Source: Megalobrama amblycephala (Eukaryota > Chordata > Actinopteri > Cypriniformes > Xenocyprididae). Taken from it: DNA of 64,000 nt. Where the stretch lies: the NCBI RefSeq assembly GCF_018812025.1, contig NC_063045.1, positions 16,555,546-16,619,545 of the forward strand, given 5' to 3'. The notes beneath the pieces are model-generated. The model was given only the letters and a program-made list of their open reading frames with translations. It did not search any database and was not told the DNA's origin. Below, piece after piece: positions 27,527-39,640 of this stretch (position 1 is its first letter; the number at the start of each line of letters is the position of its first letter). A program made the translations under genes and the position numbers.

Positions 27527-27550
27527 GCCCTTTATTATATAATAAAGGGC
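27527..27550. repeat. Perfect 24-bp palindrome
   Basis: GCCCTTTATTAT is followed immediately by its exact reverse complement with no spacer. The flanks show no transposon signature. Confidence 0.9.
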
Positions 27551-28253
27551 CAAACTCGAAAAAAAAAATGTCTGAAGTTTGTGAGCAACCTGAAGAGTAT
27601 TTTTGGCACAGAAATACTCCGTTATAGGTCCAGCTCGTTTTTTGAAACTTTGGCCATGTTTAGCATGAGAATCCTACTCTTTAACAGTGTAATTAAGTCA
27701 GAATGCATGAAATAGCTTTAGACCCCCCCTTTAAGACAAATCATGTGTTCATAAGTTCATAAGTCAACACTATTGCTGGGTATTTTCTGTTTAAAGCTGC
27801 AGTGACCTAAAGACAGTTTCAAAAACGCTGTTTGAAATCGCTGGTGTTTGTGACGTTACAAACCACCTTGTGCCGGCAGGCTTTAGCATATAATTAACTA
27901 TGCTCTGAAGCAGGGAAGTTTCAAGAGAATATATCTCAGTATATTTTCTACTGATATGAAAAATCGGGTAGATTTAGCTTCAAAGTGGGTGGGATTATAG
28001 ACTGATCAATGTAGTTGTGCCGCCTCTACTGCCGTGAATCCGCTCCTCAGCTACCAACGAGTCACCTCGTCTACTGACCACGATACAGCCATTTCTTTTT
28101 TCAAGTTGCGTGCGACCAGTCGTTTAAAGCAAGTCGTTTCGTGAGCAAATTATACTCGGTGACTGTTAAATCTAGCGAGTTTGGTGTCGCATGTTTCAAA
28201 TCCAATGATGCTGGTAGTGACTATTCTCTCTGATCAATCAGTGATCTGCAGTG

Positions 28254-28807
28254 TTAAAGGATAAGTCCACTTTTAAATACACTTTTTTATGCTTTATAAA
28301 CAAAATATCGCCTTGAACGTACTTTCCGCTTCCGCATTCTTCATAACACTTACGCTGAATGTCCTACGCCTTCCCTATTCTACTTACGGAACGAACGCAG
28401 CGCCAGTTTCGTTTTTTTCCGTAACTTGAATAGGGAAGGCGTAGGACATTCAGCGTAAGCGTTATGAAGAATGCAGAAGCGGAAAGTACGTTCAAGGCGA
28501 TATTTTGTTTATAAAGCATAAACGGTTGTATTTTTTTCGAAAATGACCGATCGATTCGCTAGATAAGACCCTTATTACTCATCTGGTATCGTTTAAAGCC
28601 CTTGAAGCTGCACTGAAACTGTAATTTTGACCTTCAACCTGTTGGTAGCCATTGAAATCCACTATAAGGAGAAAAATCCTGGAATGTTTTCCTCAAAAAC
28701 CTTAATTTCTTTTTGACTGACGAAAGAAAGACATGAACATCTTGGATGACATGGGGGTGAGTCAATTTATCAGGAAAAGTGTATTTAAAAGTGGACTAAT
28801 CCTTTAA
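28254..28807. mobile_element. TTAA-flanked element containing a second, internal hairpin
   Basis: TTAA at 28254-28257 leads into AGGATAAGTCCACTTTTAAA; the other end is TTTAAAAGTGGACTAATCCT before TTAA at 28804-28807. Inside, a 93-base arm at 28288-28380 is repeated in reverse complement at 28428-28520 with only a few mismatches, around a 47-base loop. The right part (28560-28770) closely matches the right arm of the 11771 element, for example CTGCACTGAAACTGTAATTT. Non-autonomous, with no coding capacity. Confidence 0.8.
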
Positions 28808-29341
28808 CACGTCACATGTAGTATCGGTACGGCACGCTTGGAACCTCCTATTTAAGGTGGTACTGTTTAAGCGAGCTGTACCGTTCCGCACTGAGCAGTC
28901 GCATACGGTGGAAAAGTGCCATAAGTTGACCGAGTGGATCTCTGAGCTTTTGCAAATGAGTGGAGGTGGGGCTTATTAGCATATTCATAGATCCACATAT
29001 ATTAAATAAAGCAAGGGTGTAGAGCTAGATTCAGGCATTATTCAGGCATATTTTAAGGCATGAAGAAATTTTTTTTCACAGGAAAAAATGTTTATATATG
29101 TCACTTTGGTGATCAAAGATGAGTTTTAAGGGATAAAATTATTGACTACAGGGGGACTTTAAAGTGAAATGTTTTTTCATTCATCTTTCTTTCATTTTAT
29201 AAGTGAAGACAGATATTAAGTGTAGAGAGCAAAATGTGTATATAAATATATATGAATATGTGGAAAGTTTGACTCACTAATGATTATAACATGATGTTGT
29301 TAATAAGGGTTTATTTTTAAATGAATTTTTCAAGAAAAATA

Positions 29342-29976
29342 GGGGCTTTCACACCGGAGGAACCTTTTCATAGTTCCTAGAACTTTTGACTGAAGTACTC
29401 AGATTTTGACGTATTCGCACCGCAGGAACTTGGAATGATTATAGTTCTAGGAACTCCTTTTGGAGAAAACTAAATTAGCTCCTACTTCAGAGTAGGGTCT
29501 CACACAGCACTATAGGAACTTGACATAAGTGTACGTTGATTGCATTTTTAAAAAGCCGTGTAAACATATTTACTTAATGAACATGGAAAACAGCGATAAC
29601 GGCATTTACCTGTTGTCTGCAGTGTTGTGTTCTTTTCTCTGCCTCGATGATATGTAATACTGAAATTTGTCATAGGAGATTTTGTCACATAGCCCCACTT
29701 TTTGCTCTTTCAGTTACATAAATTATGCATTTATATTCCATCTCTGTTATCACGAAACCCCCGACACACAACCGATCACAGCATCCTCCATCCGTTGGTT
29801 TTTAGTGTTTGTAAATGCCCCGCTTAAAGGCGCTGCTGTCTGCCACTTCAGAGTTCCTATTGCCAATGCGAATGCAACCAGGAACAAGGCCTGGGGGAGA
29901 CATTAGTTCTCGGGGAACTATCATAGTGGCTAGTTCCTGTAACTGAGTTCCTATAACTATTCGGTGTGAAAGCCCC
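29342..29976. mobile_element. MITE with GGGGCTTTCACACC ends
   Basis: The left end is GGGGCTTTCACACCGGAGGA. The right end reverse-complemented is GGGGCTTTCACACCGAATAG. Both sides are flanked by ATA, a possible 3-bp target duplication that would suggest a PIF/Harbinger-like element. The interior repeats the word AGTTCCT in both orientations. Part of the interior resembles 41930-42890. Confidence 0.6.
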
Positions 29977-30662
29977 ATAATGTAAATACTGTCATCATTT
30001 GAGGGAATGTCTTGAGGGTAAGTAAATAATGACATTTAGATTTTTTTTTTGTACCATTTTGTACTTTTCGTTGGTACAAGAATCTGAAGTGTCACAAAAC
30101 ACAACTTTTTACTATGGCACTCATCAATTTTTTTGAGCATGTACATTTGAGAACACTCTTCTGTTGGTCTTAGAATGTCTAAACTTTTAATTGACCCTCA
30201 CCTTTTTTGTTCATTTGTTCTTTCTTTTTCTCTCTAGACCTAAAGATGCACAGTTCTTATACTAAATAGTCAAAATAATGGAAATAATGAAAAATTCTAT
30301 ACATCCAAGGGCAACCCATTCATGCTTCTTTCAGAATTTTTGTTAACTTGTATTGATTTTTCTTTTTTATTCTTTTTCTCTTTTTTTAATTTTTATTTTT
30401 TTTCCCCCATACTACCAATGCCACTGATTTTTCTTTATTAACCTCTTGCTTGGTTGCTTTCGAGTGAAGAATAGGCTTCTACAAAGTTTCGGTAACCTTG
30501 GCCCGAAGTTCTGAGTAGGGTTACGCATATCAGTCCACAATGTTCAGATTGGTTTCAGAAATGCTTTTCATACTATTCTTTACCAAGAGAATTAATTTCA
30601 GTAGCTCAAATATAAAAAAAAAGAAAAGATTCCTAACAACTTCTTTCTTTTTTCTTTTGCAG

Positions 30663-30704
30663 GGTCTCTTCATCTTCCTGATATATGGAGTGTACAACAC
30701 TGAG
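30663..30704 (+). CDS. adgrd2: Adhesion GPCR exon: end of TM7 (ADGRD2-like)
   Basis: A 42-base exon encoding 14 residues, GLFIFLIYGVYNTE, phase 0 at both ends. It joins seamlessly to the previous exon to give LLNSLQGLFIFLIYG, the characteristic TM7 stretch of adhesion GPCRs. It ends at the start of the cytoplasmic tail (NTE, then VRN in the next exon). The acceptor is CTTTTGCAG; the donor is GAG/GTAAGT, a consensus match. The small size matches the short TM7 exon common in this class. Confidence 0.88.
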
Positions 30705-31281
30705 GTAAGTCCGCAGTGCATCTCAAGGCTGACTGAGTGAGTGAGAGAAATGACATGATGTTTCTGATGGGACCCCCACCCCTCCAAAGGAAGGTTAGGG
30801 GGGTGGCGGATTGAAAGCGAGACTCTTTTTTTCTTTTTTTCCACATGAGCGTCCCACTGCCCTTCATGCTTGGGCTAACTTATATGCATCCAGTCCCACC
30901 ATTAAACACTGACACCCGGAGTAAAGAGCCAGTCATCCCTCAACCACATTGGCCAATATTTCACTGCCTCTTTAAGTTTTTAAACTCATGGTCTTCCATT
31001 TAACATTCTGACATTAGAGCTCACCGCCGGTTCAGACACAGAGGCACAGAGAGAAACGGATATGTATGCAGGACGGTGGGAAGATCGTGGAAATTTACCT
31101 GCAGAATGGCTATTACCATTTAGATGCTCCTCTGAAGAGTGGAGAACTAAACACAAGTGTTATGAATTGGGGATGAGGCGAATATGTTCTAAATTGTCTT
31201 CTTGAAATTCAAATCCAAATGTGAACAAGGCACATACAGTATGGATGACTGTAACTTCTGTCATCCAATGTAAGATCAGTT

Positions 31282-31305
31282 TATCTATCTATCTATCTAT
31301 CTATC

Positions 31306-31361
<56 letters not shown>
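31282..31361. repeat. (TCTA)n microsatellite
   Basis: Long tetranucleotide run with one CATC interruption near 31304. Confidence 0.95.
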
Positions 31362-31363
<2 letters not shown>

Positions 31364-33610
31364 ACATTGTATGATAAAATGAATAAATAGATAATAAATA
31401 AATAAAAATTGTCATAAACACAAAAAAACATTCATTTAAATAACTAGTAAATGTTCATTTATTTAATATAATAAAAAATGTAATATTAATCAATTCATAT
31501 TATTTATCATTTGAAATGTTAGCATAATATTTCAAAAATAACAGCCCAAGATTCACTCTTAGCACATAGATAAGTGGAAAAAAGTGGCTTCTTTTTTCTT
31601 TTTCTCCTTTCTTCATCTCCACCCTGAGTATTGATAGAGCTCCCCTGCCTTTTGTCTACTTTTGCGTCTACCTTTTCAGTGCCTACAAAAGAGGTGTAAG
31701 GAGATGGCCCTGAGACCGAGCCCTGTATTGACACAGCAGAGACTCGCTGGTGACCCTCTCCGCATTGTAAAATAAATCATCTCCGCATTCTTGCTTAACA
31801 GGCTTTTTTAGTACGTCGGAATCTATTTTCCAACCCCCGGCTCTCCTTGACCCAGAGGTCTTCACAATTTGTGAGCAGCTCGTGTCTGCTTTACACTTTT
31901 TTCAAAGGGGGTTTTGTAAATATATAATGTAATAATCTGTGCTTTTATTTTTTTGCAAATTTACCTTGTTCCTTTTGTGTCGTTAAATGACAAGAAACAA
32001 TAGCAGATTAAGTTTCACCATCTGACACCACAAAGGAAATTCTTGTATAATTGAAAAATTGAGGAGAATGATCAAAGTGTTTGTATACAAAGACTAAAAA
32101 AAGTCGCAGAATATTTAAAGAGCGGAAGAAAGAGGCCAAAGTGAAACGATCAACCCTGTCTGCTCTCATTTAAAGAAACACCGCTTCTCCCGAGATAAAA
32201 AAAAATCTGTTTCACATGTCTGTACAGTTGATTATCTCAAAAGAAACATACGAGTGAGAATATGCAAAATCAGCCGTTCGTGAAAGCGAGAGAGAGAGAG
32301 AGATCAGCACCACATCCCAAGAGATTCACATAACATGCCATTTATTCCCAATGTGCATGAGCCATTAGCTAAAACATGAGAACATTTTACAGTCAAATAC
32401 TTTAGATACCTTGTAAATGATGTATAGTTATTTGTTGAACAGGAGATTGCTTGAACAAGAAATTAATAATAAAATAGTAATTATGCCCAGTATGGTATAT
32501 TGTGTTCTCCTGCTTAGAATTCATATAACAACAAGCTGTAATTCAATTTGATGATAATTTCTTTGAGTTTTTTATATACAGTAGATCATCCCACCCCAAG
32601 AACAAATTAAATCTGATTGCTTTGATCATTAAAAAAATAATTATATAATTTAGTCTGTTTTGCTTAATAATGGTCATCCTTGTTTTATGACCTCTGCTTT
32701 TTTTTCTTTGGTAAATCTATCCATTTGCATTGCTTTCATATGGAAATTTTATCTAATGTATTTTTATATTGAACATTAGGGCTACATCACTTTAAAACCT
32801 TGAGAGGAAAACAACTAAACTGCTTTTAAAAGCAGCAACTTCAAACAAGTACCTCCAGCTGCTGGAAATGCTCTTTTGTCGAATAGCTTTCTATGATTTT
32901 ACCTGGAATAAAGTGATTTGATTTCCCAGTTCCATTCATTAAAGCTACAGCACACTTGATTTGGTGAAAAGAAAGTGTGAGAGAGGGAGAAAAGAGTGTC
33001 TGTTTGCAAATCTGACATATTACTGTTGACTCCGAGCTGTCAGAGCTTTTCTGTTCTCTTCATTAACTCTGTCGTCACGGTGATAGTGTCTATTCAAAAC
33101 ATGTTAGTGTGTGTATATCTGCATGGCAGCAATAATTTATGACAACAGCAGAGCCTAATGAAGTCATAAGAGCTAATGCATATTCACCAGCAAAGGGCTG
33201 GAGCTTGTGCCGAACTCGTGCTGGGAAATGCAGGCTTTTTTTTTTTTGCGGTTGCTGAGAGCCAGGCTGGAAAATATTATCTAGCAGGCCAGGAAACAGC
33301 TGGATTGGATTGTAAGATGTGAGGAATATTGACATAAAGAATTTTTTTTAATTATAATTTTTTTTATTATATAAACACATAAAAATGACTCCTAATTTAC
33401 AAAATAATATGTAATATAAGTTTTTAATATGTTTCCTTTTATATACTTTTTATATTAAAATGAATGTAAATTGAAATGTATAATATTTGGATTAATTTTA
33501 TATTTATTTTAATGTAAAAAAGAAATCAATGTTTTAGTGTAATGTTCTTACTGTAAAAATGCAAAATACATGAATACATTTAATATTACTTTATTCAATC
33601 ATTCATTTTG

Positions 33611-33615
<5 letters not shown>

Positions 33616-33698
<83 letters not shown>
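33616..33698. repeat. (TA)n microsatellite
   Basis: Uninterrupted TA run of about 83 bases. Confidence 0.97.
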
Positions 33699-33701
<3 letters not shown>

Positions 33702-33863
33702 TTATACATTTGCTTTATTTACAGTAATGATAAATATACATTTAAACGAATGATGTTTCAATGTTCAAATTCAATAATTAAAACAAGATATATTTATTTA
33801 AACATTACATATTTATATTTAAATTAAAACATATTACATATATTGCATTTTTACAATAATATT

Positions 33864-34110
33864 TAGGGATGCACCGATACCAAGCTCATGTACTTGTAAA
33901 AATACCCCCGATACCAAAGACCGATACCTCACGTGACGTAACTGACAGAATTGTCCGTGCACAGAGACATAGGCGGCGGCAGCAGAAACAATGTCAGCCT
34001 CAGAGGTGTGGAAATACTTCAAAATTAATGATGACAACACACACATTGCGAACTGTATGCTTTCAATCACAATTCGTTTTTTCTCACACAGTCCAAATGT
34101 AATTTGTTCT
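33864..34110 (+). pseudogene. hAT remnant with 5' terminal repeat and BED-finger start
   Basis: TAGGGATGCACCGATACC at 33864 is a typical hAT terminal repeat. ATG at 33991 opens MSASEVWKYFKINDDN, followed by a stretch where a BED finger is expected; its second cysteine is not evident. The frame ends without a catalytic domain, and the right end is not visible. It is a 5' fragment of the same family as 25526. Confidence 0.6.
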
Positions 34111-34433
34111 GCAAGGGTGGTCGTTTCCTCTATCGCTTCATTTCCACGGCCCCCTGTGCAGTGTGACGGATGAGAGGTTAAGACGATCTCCTTACTTTGC
34201 CCACTCTATGTGTCACTTTCAGCACCCATTACGTGTGACAAACTGGAACATTTTGGTCTGCAGCACTCATTGACTTTTATGCAATGGCGGCTATTTGCTT
34301 TCTCTATTCCCAGTTCGGATTGAATTTCACCTTCCCGGGGCCAAGACTCATGCAAGCACAAAGTGTTTTGTATTAACTGTTTAGTATTGAGTCATGACAT
34401 TTTAACCATCCACCCCCTCCTTGTTATCCACAG

Positions 34434-34487
34434 GTTCGAAACACAGTCAACAGAATCAAAGAAAGAAGAAAAGCCCTAAATTTCTCC
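34434..34487 (+). CDS. adgrd2: Adhesion GPCR exon: membrane-proximal cytoplasmic tail
   Basis: A 54-base exon of 18 codons, VRNTVNRIKERRKALNFS, phase 0 at both ends. The acceptor is TTATCCACAG; the donor is TCC/GTAAGT. The basic, amphipathic NRIKERRK follows directly after TM7, where adhesion GPCRs have EVR plus a basic helix 8-like segment. Human ADGRD2, from memory, has a comparable EVRSALQRMAEKK at this point, which supports the paralogue assignment. Confidence 0.85.
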
Positions 34488-35530
34488 GTAAGTTCTCCCA
34501 GCTTGCATGTTTTCTTGAATACCAGAGGATTTCTTTATATAGTGCAAATGTCATAATGTAGAGTGTGTTTTGTGCATGTTTCGCCACCGGCCCTGTTTCA
34601 CACACCCACTCAGGCCACCTCAATCCAGCCAATGTCAAGCAGCAGCCCTGGGTTACATGTTTCTAATCCTGTGGAAGCTCGTCCCTTCACATTAAACTGT
34701 CAGGCCAGTATTTATATGTGAGGCTGCTGTTGACGGAGATCACTTAGCTTCACCAAAGCGGTTTAAAAGTAGTTAATAGACACCCACCCCGCCCCCCCTT
34801 GGCGCACCACCTCACCTCCACCGACACTACGAACGGTTCCTCTATGAATGGCCACATTAACTCTCCTCCGGGCTTGTCACGGTTTATGGCCTACGGCAGT
34901 TTGTCCCGCTCGGCCCTTGCCGCGCCACCAGGTCATTGAGAACGGAATGAGACAATTTCTAAAGGCGGATTGATTTTAGAATATGGCCCCCTCCCTCTTC
35001 CCTTTGACCCCCCTGACAGGCCCGACACCGTTAAGACTGGGACTTGTAAAAAACGACTGTGGCCCCAAACGCGAGTGCCAGGTAGCAGCTGATAAATCGT
35101 AGCGGGCCGTATTAGCAGTGGGACCCTTTAGCGCTCTCTGGGCAATTTTCCAATTTTCAAAGTCCACGCGATGAGATTCGTTGGCCGCGTGTGGCGGATA
35201 GTTTCTTAGCTAATGCCGTTTTGCGTCATAAATCTAGAGGTGATATACTGTATCTCACTGAATAGCTTTGGTGCTGGACGAGGTCCAGAATAGGATAGGA
35301 AAATGTACTCTTCTTTATTGGATTAGAGCAGTGGTCAGGGAATGTACTGACTTCCAATATAGTAGTAATAACGTACAAGACTTGCTAGATGGATGTTTGT
35401 TTGTTTTTTTCCTGAGGGAACCCTTACATTTTTTGTTGCACTTATTGTAGAGGAATTTCATGTTTATTTCTTTAATTGTCTACCCAAGACCACCATAGCA
35501 ACCACCTAGAATGCCCTGTCCCAGAGCATC

Positions 35531-35544
35531 TGTCTATCTATCTG

Positions 35545-35597
<53 letters not shown>
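35531..35597. repeat. (TCTA)n microsatellite
   Basis: Tetranucleotide run passing into GTCC units at its 3' end. Confidence 0.95.
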
Positions 35598-35598
<1 letters not shown>

Positions 35599-36328
35599 CG
35601 TCTCTCTGTCCGTCCGTCCGTCCATTTAATTTCATTTTGTGATGATAATGGTGAAAATATTACACGTTTCAGCTTTAAATCAGGCATGTAATTCATTGAT
35701 TTTAAATGTTTTTAAGTGATTTCAGTTTTCCAGTCTACATGTAAATAGTTACTGTAAATTACATATAATGAATATACAGCATTATATTAAAGCCCCATTT
35801 GCTGAACATATGTAGCAGCTTATTAAACATCTCTCTCGCTCTCTCCTTCCCTCTATAGTTTCAGTACTTGCTGTTTTTGTTTATTCATGAGCCAGACCAG
35901 TGCTGCCAGGGCGCTTTATACCAACTGCCACCTGACCCATGTGACCTCACACTTGTACATACTGTGGCAGATTGCTTGAGAAAAATAAAGCTGTCAGTTG
36001 CACCGGCCAAATGAAAAACGAACGTCCTGCGATACTAGCAGGGTCTGGATCCCTGACAGCCCTGAAATATAGATATAAATTGGAAGCAGATTAGTTTTTT
36101 GATCCTAATTCAAGTTTTGACAAGATATAGGATGGAAAAGAGAGAGATCTAAACTACATATATGTGCATTTCCTGTTGTAAAATGTTCACCCGTATGATC
36201 TTAAATGCTGGAATAGTGATAGGTTATGCATTTACTTCTTTCTGAGAAAAAATTAACATCTTCAGAAGCCTTCTTAACCAGGGCTGCATGTCAAAGCCCA
36301 TTATATGTTATTGTGTGATACGAGGGGT

Positions 36329-36551
36329 TAGGGCTGGGCGATATATCGCATGCGATTCTCACGCACATTTCGTCAGTAAAGCCGGTTCCCTGATTACCGC
36401 TAAATCGCCATCACCTGCTTTCAAATGGAGCGCCATTTAACAGACAGAGCCGTAGTTCACTGATAAGCCACGCAATATCACGTTCATATCGCAGATGAAT
36501 CGCCTTCGATAATGAACGCGATATTCGCATGCGATATATCGCCCAGCCCTA
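36329..36551. mobile_element. hAT MITE with perfect ends and 8-bp target duplication
   Basis: The 223-bp element starts TAGGGCTGGGCGATATATCG and ends with the exact reverse complement; the inverted repeat is at least 27 bases (TAGGGC through CATGCGA). CGAGGGGT is duplicated exactly at 36321-36328 and 36552-36559. It is non-autonomous. The intact ends and duplication suggest a fairly recent insertion. Confidence 0.9.
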
Positions 36552-37008
36552 CGAGGGGTAAAGCTGTGGGTTTTTATGTCAGATCTAGTTTACATTCCTG
36601 TGAGACTTCTGTGGGTATTTATTTTGCTGTACTTCCATACATGTCTATGTACTTTTTGGGCGTGTATTGTGTAATGCATGACTTCTTAGCTCACAGCTTA
36701 TTTTTTAACATTAGTTCCTTTTGCTTTTCTTCAATATTTCTTTAATCAGTCTTTGTACTGAGTATTATTTAATTCACAATGAATAATAATGAAATGCAAG
36801 GAAACTGCTTTCACTGTCTCTGATCCCAAGAGTTAAATTAAAAAAAGATACAGTTTTACTCAAACTGTAGTGCTGATAATATCATTACAATGGACAAAAA
36901 ATATATTTTAATTGGAAAAATGCAAAATAGAGGCGTTTTCATTAGTGATCTTAAACTTTTGTACCCCACTCTGAACTGATGCATTTGTCTTCACTTCCTT
37001 TTTCTCAG

Positions 37009-37165
37009 AACTGCACCAGTTCCAGGCCCTCCAGCTCAGTGGGCAGTTCTCGGCCGGGCAGTTCTCCAGTGCCAGGTGTTTTGGAAGGGCACACCGTCAC
37101 CACCAGCCACTCCAGTAGCTCCTCGACCAACAGCGACAACATCACCCAGAGTTCCGACAAAATGA
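37009..37165 (+). CDS. adgrd2: Adhesion GPCR exon: Ser-rich cytoplasmic tail
   Basis: A 157-base exon of 52 codons plus one base. It runs from NCTSSRPSSSVGSSRPGSSP to ITQSSDKM and is very rich in Ser, Thr and Asn, with no hydrophobic segment. This is expected for an intracellular tail that can be phosphorylated. The acceptor is TTTTTCTCAG. The donor is ATGA/GTGAGT at 37166, leaving phase 1. Reading on past the donor gives a low-complexity 47-residue extension, so splicing is preferred. The repeated SSRPxSS pattern is visible twice. Confidence 0.82.
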
Positions 37166-39080
37166 GTGAGTCGTTGGTTTATTTATTGATCATCTTTTTT
37201 TTAAGGGCTGATTGGCCAGCTAAGATGATGTACATGTATATTTGGGTTTGTGCATATATGTGTGTGTATTTTCAAATGGCAGTGTGTTTATATAAAACAG
37301 AGCTTTAAAAATCTGTCCTAAATTATGGCGAGAGGAAAAGTAGCGATTGGCAAAGAGGGTGAACTCTAACATGACAGGTCTGTTCTGGAATTGTAACATT
37401 CTCCAGACTCAGAAAAATGACGGGCTTCGATCGCCTTCTCTGACCCCAGCATTTCAGGACTGAATCATAGTAATCTCAAAGGGAGTTCAAGCAAATGAGA
37501 GATTTCATAAAGAGAGAAGGGAGGGATTGAAGGAAAAAGAGTCATTTTGTAAATAATATATAAAATCGTATTGTTATTACACAGCTCTCTTTAGTACTTC
37601 ATCCTGGTTGGTCAGTCTATAATATAACTACTATATTAACACACTGTATTTAATTAAATTATTAAAATGAAGTAATTAAAATTTATTAAATTAATAATTT
37701 TATAAATAAAGTAAATATATACTCTATATTTACTATATTTCCATATTTATCCATATACTCCATATTTATTTAATAAAATACAAGTAATTAAAATTAATTA
37801 AATTAATACTTTTATTAATTAATTTACTAAATTGATAATTCATATTTAATTATATCATTTAAATTATTAAAATCAATTAAATTAGTATGTTTTCTTTACT
37901 ACATTGATAATCTGTATTCATTTTTTTTTTAATAATATTAAAATAAAAATTGTTATAAAAAAATATTTTAATTTACTTTTGACACCCTATCATTTGTCCT
38001 TTTTTTCCCCTTGGCTTAGCTTTTCTTGCACAAAAACCTGATTAATCATGACATGGCCAATCAGAGAGCAGAATCACACACATGCACTAATTCATATAGA
38101 TTGGCAGCTGTTATTATCCAGCCCATTACTCAAGGTGAATTCACTCTGAGAGGAATGAAATGTCAGTTTTAGTTGGCATTGTGCGTGCAGACCATATGCA
38201 TATGCAGAAGGGGCTGTCCCGTGCATTTGAGCGATGCAACTAATCATCTTGACGAGACTCGCCCGGATTCTCGCCGTAATCGGTTGCGATGCGAGCCATG
38301 ATTGAATATTTGTTTTTAATGCAGTGCAATTTTTTAAACCAGTCAACCAGCCACACGACTAAGTGCTAAGAAGAAACGTATGTATAATGTAACCAAGAGG
38401 GAGAGAGCCGCTCATACACATATGAGCCCAACTGTGAAAGTCCTTGTGTTGTAACAAATAGGGCCAAACCCACAATAAATGCTGCCGTATGCCCTGATTG
38501 TGTATAACTGATTGTTGTGTCTCTTCCATTCAAGGTCAAGTAATTCTTGAAGCTGAGTGAGCATGAGAAAAAGCGTTTTATGTTCACTTTTGATCAATTC
38601 TTGTCTTTTCCTCCTTTGAGACAACGGTTTCAATCCACCAACTATGGCAATGAGAGCATGCTATATGCATAAAGGAATCAGGAAAGGACAAGTGTTTATG
38701 AAAAAAAGAAGCACGGCAAAGACGTTTTGACTAAATGTAAACTCTGAAGTCGTATATGTATCAATACTGAAATATCTGAAACATTACAATACTCCTTTTC
38801 TGCAGTATCGATACATTGATACCAGCTCTCACTCTCTGTTCTCTCTGACTGCGAATTGACACACACCCACCTCCTGTCACTCACTCGTCTCATTCTCTGT
38901 TGAATACTGCTTGTATTGTGCATCATTTTTCTCATTCCCTCAGTTTTCGCGCTCACACCAAAAACGTGTTATCTATAAAAGTAGTGCTCTCATCATGCCA
39001 CCTATCAAACAGCATGTAAGTACCATATAAACATCTTTTTTGTGGCTTGATATGCTTAAATGGTCAAATACATACAGGGA

Positions 39081-39602
39081 GTGCAGAATTATTAGGCAAG
39101 TTGATTTTCTGATCATATTTTTTTTCCAAGTACATTTTACCAATTCCAATCCACATCAATCTTAATAACTACCATTAATATTGTTTTTAATCATTTATAA
39201 GTGATACATAATAGTTCATGAAGGCTGGAAATGAAAAACGCCTATTATTCAGGTGTGCAGAATTATTAGGCAAGTTGATTTTCTGATCATATTTTTTTTC
39301 CAAGTACATTTTACCAATTCCAATCCACATCAATCTTAATAACTACCATTAATATTGTTTTTAATCATTTATAAGTGATACATAATAGTTCATGAAGGCT
39401 GGAAATGAAAAACGCCTATTATTCAGGTGTGCAGAATTATTAGGCAAGTTGATTTTCTGATCATATTTTTTTTCCAAGTACATTTTACCAATTCCAATCC
39501 ATATCAATCTTAATAACTACCATTAATATTGTTTTTAATCATTTATAAGTGATACATAATAGTTCATGAAGGCTGGAAATGAAAAACGCCTATTATTCAG
39601 GT
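39081..39602. repeat. Three tandem 174-bp units at the mariner end
   Basis: GTGCAGAATTATTAGGCA recurs at 39081, 39255, 39429 and 39603, an exact period of 174. The three full units are almost identical; one C-to-T change (CCACATC to CCATATC) is visible in the third. The opposite arm has only one unit. Confidence 0.95.
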
Positions 39603-39640
39603 GTGCAGAATTATTAGGCAGGTTTTCTTTTACAGGCCAA

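Larger units (their letters stand above)
30705..34433 (+). other. adgrd2: 3.7-kb intron of the adhesion GPCR gene
   Basis: Bounded by GTAAGT at 30705 and a pyrimidine-rich tract ending CACAG at 34433. It contains TCTA and TA microsatellites and one hAT remnant, listed separately. The rest (30.7-31.2, 31.5-33.3 kb) is AT-rich with no gene that I can support. Confidence 0.85.
34488..37008 (+). other. adgrd2: 2.5-kb intron of the adhesion GPCR gene
   Basis: Donor GTAAGT at 34488; acceptor TTCCTTTTTCTCAG at 37008. The stretch 34.75-35.2 kb is less AT-rich and repeat-free. It also holds a TCTA microsatellite and one hAT MITE, listed separately. Confidence 0.85.

Noticed and set aside
36979..37308. 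The tail exon read as a single 109-residue gene with its own ATG
   Set aside because: The part before 37009 is intron and the part after 37165 follows a good donor; only the middle is coding.
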